NCBI RefSeq assembly: GCF_030065675.1
Contig: NZ_JASJDK010000094.1
Span: 1-32,905 of the forward strand
DNA length: 32,905 bases
Direction of reading: 5' to 3'
Source: Mastigocoleus sp. MO_188.B34
Lineage (GTDB): Bacteria; Cyanobacteriota; Cyanobacteriia; Cyanobacteriales; Nostocaceae
In this document: positions 17,301 to 25,087 of the stretch, piece by piece
How positions within the stretch are numbered: position 1 is the stretch's first letter
Layout: every line of letters starts with the position of its first letter
The notes under the pieces: model-generated
What the model was told of the DNA's origin: nothing
The model's database searches: none
What the model saw: only the letters and a program-made list of their open reading frames with translations
Position numbers and translations under genes: made by a program

Positions 17301-17360
17301 TCTCAGTTAGGACAGGGAACAGAATTTCTAATTGAAATCCCCGTTAAACATAATTCCTGA
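14337..17360 (+). CDS. Four-GAF sensor histidine kinase 1 (kinase intact)
   Basis: A soluble sensor kinase of 1007 residues. After a coiled coil come GAF1 (about 40-185), GAF2 (220-370), GAF3 (395-540) and a shorter GAF4 (585-700). Then follow a histidine-phosphotransfer helix pair (about 730-825) with GEKMASLWELFAGVAHEINNP (His745), and an ATPase with intact N-box (NILANNIDTLE), G1 (DNGLGMPEF), F (FEPFFTTKELG) and G2 (TGLGLSISRQI) boxes. GAF2 has a Cys-His pair (Cys307) with an Asp 30 residues before it. GAF3 has DRCF (Cys453) and Cys481-Tyr, the DXCF cyanobacteriochrome spacing. GAF1 has lost both cysteines (DRNF, DSH). The usual Gly in SLGEL is Trp here. I take the second ATG (14337) because the paralogues start MQAYP and MQPYF; the ATG at 14325 adds four residues. 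No response regulator is adjacent. Confidence 0.9.
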   Translation: MQSYSTEIEKQQDTFIAQLQEELEQQKVLTDAIGKIRKPLDLNTTLQITTTQIRQLLNVDRVAVFQFYLEKTWEGEFICEDVAAGWSSVTAEKLYDRNFGEQFALHHFETETQAIRDIYAAGLSDSHVEILSRFQVRANLVVPIVKDEKAWGLLCIHQCNNTREWKNSEIKFAKSICNNLTLAIEQAEYLQQVELQTVKLTQAAQHQKVISKIVEKIRQSLDIEVIFSTTTQEVRHILQVDRVVIFRFNSDWSGNFVAESFDEHWISLVGAYPVINDTYLQETKGGRYANNQTLTVNNIYEAGLNECHIALLEQFQAQAFTTAPILQGDKLWGIIGAYQNTGPRAWQADEVDLLAQVGSQLGVALSHHELLAKAEYQTEQQKALTTVITRIRESLKFNTIFRTTVVEVRQLLQVDRVAIFRFNPDNDWEGEIIHEDVGLGFSSAITEKVYDRCFSENFAPLYRQGRVNAIADIYQHDFKECYIKILERFQVRANIVTPLLKEGELWGLLCIHQCSRPREWKNSEIEFVYQIAEQLGVALKQDSYLKKVKAQAVQLAEAKERDKAMERQKLLAMTVDKIRQSLDIETIFTATTQAVRELLKVERVAIYRFDSNWRGKFVADSFQDGWEPSSNSQSLMMPTFLDVDNENLPRNEIFVPISQGDKLWGLLVANQTSQPRVWKNEEVDLLAQVGVQLGIAIQQGELLQQTKEQATQLTSALQEIKQTQDYLIQGEKMASLWELFAGVAHEINNPINFILSNLTHMRKYAQHLLQMVNNYREHSPDKLLNIQGQVEELNLDFITEDLPKMLYSMELGAKRINQIVLSLRNFYRTDEAELKTVNIHEGLDNTLLILGHRLKKNERYPGIKVIKLYGKLPLVECYPAQLNLVFMNILANNIDTLEQKFISTKQKYSKSNTENPVLPLSICIITELVDDKVTIKITDNGLGMPEFVRQRIFEPFFTTKELGQATGLGLSISRQIVVEKHKGQIKCSSQLGQGTEFLIEIPVKHNS

Positions 17361-18460
17361 AGTCATTATTGCGGGACTAACTATTCCCAATAACAATAAC
17401 AGAAAAGTTATTTACCTCAAATTTTTGATTATCGTAGTAACTGTACATCTCTTTCTTCTCCTTCTTAACTGTAATTCTCTAAATTTAATTTTCTAACTTT
17501 CAAACATCCAAACCTCAAGTCCTCAAAATTTGGTTTATGGATATAGCACTATGTTTTGTGGTCAGGAAATTTTCTCCTTTAGCCCTTACCTACAAGAAAA
17601 AATATGATTTCCTAACTTCTATCCTTATTGGGATATATTTCCAGATCGAATTTACTATTCCTTAGTAAGGTTATCGCTAATAAATATTTTTGAAATGAAT
17701 GTTGATAATTATTTTACTTTCTTGATTGAAATTGGACCTATAATTTAAGTTCGCTTTCGGCTAAAAAGTTATATATTTTCCTGTGTTAATAAGAAAAATC
17801 AAGGGATTAATTTCAGATAAAATAAAGCTAAAGCTATATTTAGCAAGTAAAAAATACCACTATAAAGTGTATTGTCAATGTAGAGTTTTCTGTAATAAGT
17901 GCTTAAAAAATAACACATATAAAAGTTGAGTATTATACTTAACAATGATGTTAATGTATATTTAAAATATATTTACTCGTGATAAATAGTAACTTAAGTT
18001 ATCCTAGTATCTCTTTATGTACCCGAGTCTGCTCGTGTACTTGAAATTACTATTTATATGGCATCAAACATGGTGTATGCTGCAGCTATGCTGTTAATAG
18101 AAAACTTGTATATAAAAACAACTGATTTATTGATTATTTGTTTTACGAAAGCATGTTACTTGACATCTTGTACCAAAAATCATCTAGAAGAATAGAAATT
18201 GTAATACTTATATCTTAACAAGGGAAATAAAGAATTTTGGAATTTTTATCCCATCAAAGGCTATTCACAATTCGAAACTTTGAATCTCAGCAAGAAGGGA
18301 AAATGTTATTTTTTCGTGTGAGTGATGCTACTTTATTTTGTAGAGAAAAGTAATAACGCTTATTTCGCAGTCATTACAGTTATCTAAATATTTGACTCAA
18401 TCCCTATTAATCGATCTCTAACAAAACTCAATATAGAAAAAATTTCTCCTTTTAAACATT
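17361..18460. other. AT-rich intergenic region between kinases 1 and 2
   Basis: 1.1 kb with no supportable gene. Its only clear structure is a nested inverted repeat at 17982-18057. No rho-independent terminator was found behind kinase 1. The length suggests that each paralogue has its own promoter, although all point the same way. Confidence 0.45.
17982..18057. repeat. Nested inverted repeats (possible cruciform)
   Basis: Outer arms of 11 bp are perfect: ATAAATAGTAA (17982-17992) and TTACTATTTAT (18047-18057); pairing can extend inward with a small bulge (CTTAAGT / ACTTGAA). Inside is a hairpin, GTACCCGAG (18019-18027) with CTCGTGTAC (18032-18040), one mismatch, 4-nt loop. The element spans 76 bp and lies about 400 bp upstream of kinase 2. 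Confidence 0.65.
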
Positions 18461-21280
18461 ATGCAAGCCTACCCCAACAATTCCACAAAAGTAGAAAAAA
18501 AGTTAAATTTTTCCATCGCTCAACTTAAGGAACAACTAGAACAGCAAAAAGCGTTAGCGAGAGTAATTCAGCGAATTAGAAAATCCCTCGATTTAGATAC
18601 TATTTTTCAAACCACTGTTAAAGAAGTACGCAATTTACTCGATTGTGATAGAACTGCTGTCTTTAGGTTTTACCCCCAAAACAACTGGGAAGGAGAATTT
18701 CTTTCTGAGAGTGTTGCAAGTGGTTGGGATTCGGTTGTCGAAGCAAAAGTCCAGGATCACTGCTTTGGAGAACAATTCGCAGCCCAGTACTTTCAAGGTA
18801 GATGTCAAGCTGTTGCAGATATTTACTCCGCAGGACTGAGCAAATGTCATGCAGAAATTTTAGCTAAATTCCAGGTGAGGGCAAATTTAGTAGTTCCTCT
18901 ACTGCGAGAAAATGAGCTATGGGGATTGCTATGCGTTCATCAATGTAGTGATGCTCGCGAGTGGAAAAAATCTGAAATCGAATTTGTTAAACTAATTGCC
19001 GAACATTTAACTGTTGCAATTCAACAAGCTGAGCATTTAAACAAGGTGAAATCTCAGGGAACCAAACTAGTTCAGGGAGCTCAAAGAGATGAAGTAATTG
19101 CACAAATTATTGAAAAAATTCGTCTATCACTGGACATTGATTCAATTTTTAAAACTACAACCCAGGATATAAGAGAGTTATTACAAGCTGATCGCGTAGC
19201 GATATTTAAGTTTAATCCGGACTGGAGTGGGGATTTTGTTGCTGAGTCATTTGCGAAAGGTAGTAGCCCTTTAGTTGGTGTCCAACCTACAGTCAATGAT
19301 ACTTATTTACAAAAAACCCAAGGGGGACGTTACGTTCGTAATCAAACATTCTCTGCTGATGATATATATCAAGCAGGCTTAACTGATTGTCATGTTACTT
19401 TACTGGAACAGTTTGGTGCTAGAGCCTTTTCCACTGCTCCGATTTTTCAGGGAGATAAACTTTGGGGAATAATTGCAGCTTATCAAAATACCTCTTCAAG
19501 ATTATGGTTGCAGTATGAGATCGATTTACTTGCGCAAGTGGGAACACAAATTGGTGTAGCACTACGACATCACGAACTATTGACCCGAACTCGACATCAA
19601 GTAGAACAACAAAAAGCGTTAACTAATGCACTCGTCCGCATTCGTAAATCTCTAGACTTAGATACAATTTTTCAGGTGACTGTTGCGGAAGTAAGACAGA
19701 TGGTGAAAGCCGATCGAGTCGCAATCTTTCGCTTCGACCCCCAAAAAGATTACCAAGGGAAATTTATCTACGAAAATGTCGCTGAGGATTTTAATTCTGT
19801 TTTTACAGAAAAGTACTACAATTATTGTTTTGAAGAATCCCACCATACAGGCAAAATTGAATCCTTTGTAGACATTAGAAAGGTTAAACTCAACGAACGC
19901 TATGCCCAGATTTTAGGTAAACTCCAAGTTAGAGCAAGTTTGCTCGTTCCACTGTTCAAGCAGGGTAAATTGTGGGGTTTGTTATGCATTCATCAATGTA
20001 GCAACACGCGTAATTGGGAGTTAGAAGAAGTTGAATCTGTCAAACAAATTGCAGATAATCTAGCAGTTGCTTTGCAACATAACGAACTTTTAGTAGAAGC
20101 TCAGAACCAAGCACAACAACAGAAGGACTTAACTAGTGCGATTGTTCAAATTCGCCAGTCTTTAGATTTAGATAGTATTTTTAAAACTACAGTCAAAGAA
20201 GTACGTCAATTACTCAAAGCCGATCGAGCAGGAATATTCCGTTTTGATGCTGACAACAACTGGGAAGGAGAATTTATCCACGAAGATGTTGCTGAAGGTT
20301 TGAGTTCAGCGATCGCAGAAAAGGTTTACGACCACTGTTTCAGCGAAAATTTTGCACCTCTTTATCGTCAAGGTCGGGTAAATGCGATCGCCGATATTTA
20401 CCAACAAGACTTTAAAGATTGCTACATACAAATTTTGGAACGATTTCAAGTACGAGCAAATATTGTTGCTCCTTTACTGAGAGAAGGTGAGTTGTGGGGT
20501 TTACTTTGCATTCACGAATGCAATGAACCCCGGGAGTGGGAATTCTTTGAAATTGAATTCGTCGGTCAAATTGCAGATCAATTGACGGTAGCATTCAAGC
20601 ATGATGCTTATTTGAAGAAAGTCCAGTCTAATTTGGACTTCATTAATGACAATTTACCCAAGACCCTCGACTCAATGGAAAGCGAGGTGGATCGTATTAG
20701 CCAAATAATGATGTCGTTACGAAATTTTTGTCGTCCTAATGAAGCTGAATTAACATCATTAAATATTCATCAATCACTGGATAATACTTTGTTAACTTTA
20801 GAACATAGGTTGAATAAAACTGACGATTTTCCAGGTATTAAAGTTATCAAAAAATATGGTCAATTACCATTAGTTGAAGGCTATTCCAGCCAACTTAATC
20901 AAGTATTTATGAGTATCTTTAGTAATAATGTTGATTCTTTAGATAAAAAGTTTAGAGCAATTCAACAGAAATATCAAAACCTATCAACAGATTGTCCCCA
21001 AATTCCCCTATACATTTGGATTAAAACCCAAGAAAAAGACGAAAAAATTAGAATTGACATTACTGATAATGGTCTTGGGATTGCTGAATCTTTGCGCGAA
21101 TATGTTTTCGATTCTTCATTGAATATGGAACCAGAGAATCAAAATACAGAAAAGGGTTTACCAATTTCTCGCCAAATTATCAACGAAAAGCATAATGGTA
21201 AAATGATATGCTCTTCCAAGCCAAGACAAGGAACAGAATTTGTGATTGAAATTCCTGTGAAACAGACTATTAGTAGTTGA
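18461..21280 (+). CDS. Four-GAF sensor protein 2 with degenerate kinase
   Basis: A paralogue of the flanking kinases, 939 residues. Its four GAFs are GAF1 (about 40-190; DHCF Cys101 and Cys129-His), GAF2 (225-370; Asp280, Cys310-His), an extra GAF (395-540; NYCF Cys456, canonical Cys replaced by Arg480) and a fourth (565-710; DHCF Cys626, Cys654-Tyr) matching GAF3 of the neighbours. After Gln722 the sequence jumps straight to SNLDFINDNLPKTLDSME, the second half of the phosphotransfer domain. About 243 residues present in the paralogues, including their GAF4 and the whole H-box with its His, are missing in frame. The ATPase keeps DNGLGIAE, but its F and G2 boxes are ruined (FDSSLNMEPENQNTEKGLPIS). 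It is therefore probably a pseudokinase that still senses. The frame has no stops, so it seems maintained. The ATG lacks a clear ribosome site. A strong terminator follows at 21419. Confidence 0.88.
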   Translation: MQAYPNNSTKVEKKLNFSIAQLKEQLEQQKALARVIQRIRKSLDLDTIFQTTVKEVRNLLDCDRTAVFRFYPQNNWEGEFLSESVASGWDSVVEAKVQDHCFGEQFAAQYFQGRCQAVADIYSAGLSKCHAEILAKFQVRANLVVPLLRENELWGLLCVHQCSDAREWKKSEIEFVKLIAEHLTVAIQQAEHLNKVKSQGTKLVQGAQRDEVIAQIIEKIRLSLDIDSIFKTTTQDIRELLQADRVAIFKFNPDWSGDFVAESFAKGSSPLVGVQPTVNDTYLQKTQGGRYVRNQTFSADDIYQAGLTDCHVTLLEQFGARAFSTAPIFQGDKLWGIIAAYQNTSSRLWLQYEIDLLAQVGTQIGVALRHHELLTRTRHQVEQQKALTNALVRIRKSLDLDTIFQVTVAEVRQMVKADRVAIFRFDPQKDYQGKFIYENVAEDFNSVFTEKYYNYCFEESHHTGKIESFVDIRKVKLNERYAQILGKLQVRASLLVPLFKQGKLWGLLCIHQCSNTRNWELEEVESVKQIADNLAVALQHNELLVEAQNQAQQQKDLTSAIVQIRQSLDLDSIFKTTVKEVRQLLKADRAGIFRFDADNNWEGEFIHEDVAEGLSSAIAEKVYDHCFSENFAPLYRQGRVNAIADIYQQDFKDCYIQILERFQVRANIVAPLLREGELWGLLCIHECNEPREWEFFEIEFVGQIADQLTVAFKHDAYLKKVQSNLDFINDNLPKTLDSMESEVDRISQIMMSLRNFCRPNEAELTSLNIHQSLDNTLLTLEHRLNKTDDFPGIKVIKKYGQLPLVEGYSSQLNQVFMSIFSNNVDSLDKKFRAIQQKYQNLSTDCPQIPLYIWIKTQEKDEKIRIDITDNGLGIAESLREYVFDSSLNMEPENQNTEKGLPISRQIINEKHNGKMICSSKPRQGTEFVIEIPVKQTISS

Positions 21281-21418
21281 GTGACGAGTAAAAAACAATG
21301 AGCAATTATTACTAATTTCTCTAATTAAAACCAATGATATTGATAAGCATCCCGCTTGACTGTAAGAGTATTATATTTGTCAGTAATGACAAGATTATTT
21401 ATTGATTTTTCTTATATT

Positions 21419-21454
21419 TATCCGGGTTGCAAAAAAAGCCCGGGTATTTTTTTT
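21419..21454 (+). terminator. Rho-independent terminator of kinase 2
   Basis: Ten-pair stem (two G-U pairs) between TATCCGGGTT (21419-21428) and AGCCCGGGTA (21437-21446), loop of eight bases, followed by eight T (21447-21454). It is the strongest terminator seen in the window and lies about 140 bp behind the stop codon. Confidence 0.85.
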
Positions 21455-22000
21455 CATTTAATTCTACAGAGTAAAATCAGTTTTTTTCAATATTTGTTAT
21501 AGCAATAAATTATTGTATTTGGGCAGAGGTAAATCGATTGGTAGATGCGGTATGTCACGATTAGGAATTAAAATCATTGCCCCATTTAAAAACCCAGAAT
21601 TACATAAAATTTTGCTACTAAAATTGTTTTTTAAGTTAAACATAATGACAATTAAGAATCATTAAAGTAAAGGATATTGAAACTATTCTTATTTGTTTAA
21701 ACCATCAAATTAATGCTAACATTGCAAGTAATTTAACTTACATAAGTTTAGTTGTCATAGTTCTTATGTATCAACAAAATGATACATAAAATTATTAATA
21801 AATTAAGGGAGAATACTCAATGATGACAAAATAAACTACTTCAAGAAGTGGCAAAAAATCTTAAAAAAATATTATTTTTTTAGTAAAATAAAAGATAAAC
21901 TCTGAAGAGCAGTTTTTTGATAAATCATTTTTGATAAATCATTGAAAAATATTTTAATGATTTTATATAACAAATTATTTTGTTTCTTTTTTTGGGATGA

Positions 22001-22023
22001 TTGCTGTTGTTTTGCAACAGCAA
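22001..22023 (+). promoter_or_regulatory. 9-bp hairpin in kinase 3 leader
   Basis: TTGCTGTTG (22001-22009) pairs perfectly with CAACAGCAA (22015-22023), loop TTTTG. It ends 20 nt before the ATG at 22044, so in mRNA it would sit at or just above the ribosome landing area. There is no T-run behind it, hence a role in translation or mRNA stability is more likely than termination. Confidence 0.5.
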
Positions 22024-22043
22024 AATAATAATTATAACTAATT

Positions 22044-25000
22044 ATGCAACCTTATTTCATAATAGAAGCTGAAGAACAGCTAGATTTTTCCATTGCTCAA
22101 TTTCAAGATCATATAGAACAGCAAAAAGCTTTAGCGGGATTGATTAAGCGAATTCGAGAGTCATTGGATTTGGATACGATTTTCCAAACCACTGCGACAG
22201 AAGTACGCCGATTGCTTAATGCTGATAGGGTTGGAGTTTTCCAGTTTTACCCGGAAAAAGATTGGGAAGGAGAATTTGTTTTTGAAGATGTTGCAGAAGG
22301 TTGGGCTTCAGCAATAGAACAAAAAGTCTACGATCACTGTTTTGGAGAACAATTCGCCGTTCATTATTCCCAAGGTAGGATACAAGCCATTGCTGATATT
22401 TACGCATCAGGACTGAGTCGTTGTCATGAAGAAATTTTAGCGAGATTTCAGGTCAGAGCAAATTTAGTACTTCCTTTGCTGAAAAATAAGCAATTATGGG
22501 GATTGTTGTGCATTCATCAATGTAGTGAAACTCGAGACTGGAAACCCTCTGAAATCGAATTTGTGAAAATAATCGCTGACCATTTGACAGTTGCGATTCA
22601 ACAAGCCGAATATTTTAACCAGTTAAAATTACGAACGATAAAACTGACTAAGGCAAATCAACACCAGACATTAATCAGACAGGTGATTGAGAAAATACGT
22701 CAATCTCTTGATATTGATACAATTTTTTCAACAACTACTGAGGAAACTAGACAAATCCTTCAAGCAGATCGCGTTGCTATATACCGCTTCGATAGCGATT
22801 GGAGTGGTAATTTTGTTGCTGAATCATTTGATAAAATTTGGACCCCATTGGTTGGGGTACATACCGAAATAAAAGATACTTATTTACAAGAAACAGAAGG
22901 AGGACGTTACGCTAATAATGAGGTTTTTACAATTGATAATATCTACCAAGCTGGACTCAGTCATTGTCATATAGAATTATTAGAACAGTTTCAGGCTCAA
23001 TCATTTACCACAGCTCCAATTTTCCAAGCAAATAAGCTTTGGGGAGTTATTGCTGCATATCAAAACTCTTCCCCAAGAAAATGGGAAGCTGATGAAATTC
23101 AACTCTTAGCCCAATTGGGTTCTCAAATGGGTGTGGCTTTATATCATCATGAATTATTAGCTAATGCTCGGTATCAAGCAGAGCAGCAAAAAGCATTAAC
23201 TGGGGTAATTAGCCGAATTCGAGAGTCTTTGAAATTAGATACTATCTTTCAAACTACTGTGCTGGAAGTTCGTCAGTTACTCAAAGCAGATCGTGTAGGA
23301 ATTTTCCGTTTCGATCCTAAAAATAACTGGGAAGGAGAATTTATCTACGAGGATGTAGCTTTGGGCTTTAATTCAGCCATCAGAGATAAAGTTTACGATC
23401 ATTGTTTCAGTGAAAACTTTGCCCCTCTTTATCGTCAAGGTCGGGTAAATGCGATCGCTGATATTTATCAGCATGAGTTTAAAAGTTGTTATATACAAAT
23501 TTTGGAACGATTCCAAGTTCGTGCAAATATTGTTGCACCTTTACTTAAACAGGGTGAGTTATGGGGACTACTGTGCATTCATCAATGTAGTAGACCTCGT
23601 GACTGGGAAGCTTCCGAAATTGAATTTGCTTATCAAATTGCCGAACAATTGGGAGTAGCCTTAAAACAAGACACATATTTGCAGCAAGTCCAAACTCAAG
23701 CAGTTGAACTAGCACAAGCTAGAGAACGCACTAAGGCGATGGAACGGCAGAAATTGTTAGCTGTAACAGTAGATAAAATCCGTCAATCCCTTGACATTAA
23801 AACAATTTTTAAAGCTACAACTCAAGCAGTAAGAGAGTTACTTAAAGTAGATCGAGTCGCAATTTATCGCTTTGATTCCAATTGGAGGGGGAAATTCGTT
23901 GCAGATTCATTTAAAGATGGTTGGGAACCTTCAGCTATTGTGCAACCATTAATAATGCCAGCAATGTCTGATACAGACGACAATAATCTACCACGTAACG
24001 AAACTTTCGTTCCCATATCCCAAGGTGACAAATTGTGGGGTCTATTAGTTGCTTATCAAACTTCCCATCCAAGGATTTGGAAAGATGAAGAGGTGGATTT
24101 ACTTGCTCAAGTCGGGGTGCAATTAGGAGTTGCAATTCAACAAGGAGAATTACTCCAACAAACAAAAGACCAAGCAACAAAGCTTGAGGAAGCTTTAAAA
24201 GAAATCAAACAAACCCAAGATTATTTAATTCAGGGTGAAAAAATGGCAAGTTTAGGAGAATTACTTGCGGGTATCGCCTATGAAATTAATAATCCTGTTA
24301 ACTTTATTCTTGGTAACCTCACTCATATGAGGAGATACGCGCAACAGTTATTACAAACAATAAATATTTACCGCGCAAATTCTCCCGATACACTATCCAG
24401 CATTCAGGAACAAGTGGAAGGACTTGGTTTGGACTTCATTAATGAAGACTTACCAAAAATGCTCTATTCCATGGAAATTGGAGCAAAACGTATCAATCAA
24501 ATTATGCTTTCGTTGCGTAATTTTGCTCGCGCAGATGAATCCAAGTTAAAAGCAGTAAATATCCACGAAGGATTGGATAATACTTTAATGATTTTAGGGC
24601 ATCGATTAAAACCTAATGGTAAATATCCAGGAATTGAGGTAACCAGAAAATACGATCGCTTACCACTGGTTGAATGCTATATTGCTCAACTCAATCAGGT
24701 TTTTATGAATATCCTTGCAAATAGCATCGATACTTTAGAACAAAAGTTTGCCAACGTTAAACAAAAGCATTTAAATACTGGTAATGAATGTCCAGAAATT
24801 CCTCTATCTATCTGCATTGTTACCCAAGTTATTGATGACAGTGTTTTGATTAAAATTACTGATAATGGTTTGGGAATGCCAGAATTTGTTAGCAAACGTG
24901 TTTTTGAACCCTTCTTTACCACTAAAGATGTGGGTCAAGGAGCAGGGTTAGGACTATCGATTTCCCATCAAATTGTTGTTGAGAAGCACAAAGGTCAAAT

Positions 25001-25070
25001 CCAATTTAAATCTCAATTGGGACAAGGAACAGAATTTCTCATTCAAATCCCAATAAAACATAACGTTTGA
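22044..25070 (+). CDS. Four-GAF sensor kinase 3, phospho-acceptor His replaced
   Basis: 1008 residues with the same layout as kinase 1: coiled coil, GAF1 (about 38-188), GAF2 (222-370), GAF3 (397-540), short GAF4 (585-705), phosphotransfer domain (730-825), ATPase (840-1005). GAF1 has DHCF (Cys99) and Cys127-His; GAF2 Asp278 and Cys308-His; GAF3 DHCF (Cys454) and Cys482-Tyr; GAF4 has neither. These match cyanobacteriochrome spacing, so GAF1 and GAF3 are candidate dual-cysteine bilin sites. The H-box reads GEKMASLGELLAGIAYEINNP: Tyr746 (codon TAT at 24279-24281) stands where kinase 1 has His. The ATPase boxes (NILANSIDTLE, DNGLGMPEF, FEPFFTTKDVG, GAGLGLSIS) are intact. It may bind ATP and act on a partner but cannot carry the usual phospho-His. 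It ends 17 bp before the convergent Ser/Thr kinase gene. Confidence 0.9.
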   Translation: MQPYFIIEAEEQLDFSIAQFQDHIEQQKALAGLIKRIRESLDLDTIFQTTATEVRRLLNADRVGVFQFYPEKDWEGEFVFEDVAEGWASAIEQKVYDHCFGEQFAVHYSQGRIQAIADIYASGLSRCHEEILARFQVRANLVLPLLKNKQLWGLLCIHQCSETRDWKPSEIEFVKIIADHLTVAIQQAEYFNQLKLRTIKLTKANQHQTLIRQVIEKIRQSLDIDTIFSTTTEETRQILQADRVAIYRFDSDWSGNFVAESFDKIWTPLVGVHTEIKDTYLQETEGGRYANNEVFTIDNIYQAGLSHCHIELLEQFQAQSFTTAPIFQANKLWGVIAAYQNSSPRKWEADEIQLLAQLGSQMGVALYHHELLANARYQAEQQKALTGVISRIRESLKLDTIFQTTVLEVRQLLKADRVGIFRFDPKNNWEGEFIYEDVALGFNSAIRDKVYDHCFSENFAPLYRQGRVNAIADIYQHEFKSCYIQILERFQVRANIVAPLLKQGELWGLLCIHQCSRPRDWEASEIEFAYQIAEQLGVALKQDTYLQQVQTQAVELAQARERTKAMERQKLLAVTVDKIRQSLDIKTIFKATTQAVRELLKVDRVAIYRFDSNWRGKFVADSFKDGWEPSAIVQPLIMPAMSDTDDNNLPRNETFVPISQGDKLWGLLVAYQTSHPRIWKDEEVDLLAQVGVQLGVAIQQGELLQQTKDQATKLEEALKEIKQTQDYLIQGEKMASLGELLAGIAYEINNPVNFILGNLTHMRRYAQQLLQTINIYRANSPDTLSSIQEQVEGLGLDFINEDLPKMLYSMEIGAKRINQIMLSLRNFARADESKLKAVNIHEGLDNTLMILGHRLKPNGKYPGIEVTRKYDRLPLVECYIAQLNQVFMNILANSIDTLEQKFANVKQKHLNTGNECPEIPLSICIVTQVIDDSVLIKITDNGLGMPEFVSKRVFEPFFTTKDVGQGAGLGLSISHQIVVEKHKGQIQFKSQLGQGTEFLIQIPIKHNV

Positions 25071-25087
25071 GAAGTAGGGATTAGATA

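Larger units (their letters stand above)
21281..22043. other. Intergenic region between kinases 2 and 3
   Basis: 763 bp, AT-rich. It contains a strong terminator (21419-21454) for kinase 2 and a tight hairpin just before the kinase 3 start (22001-22023). The promoter of kinase 3 must therefore lie after about 21455. I found no open frame with recognisable motifs. Confidence 0.55.
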
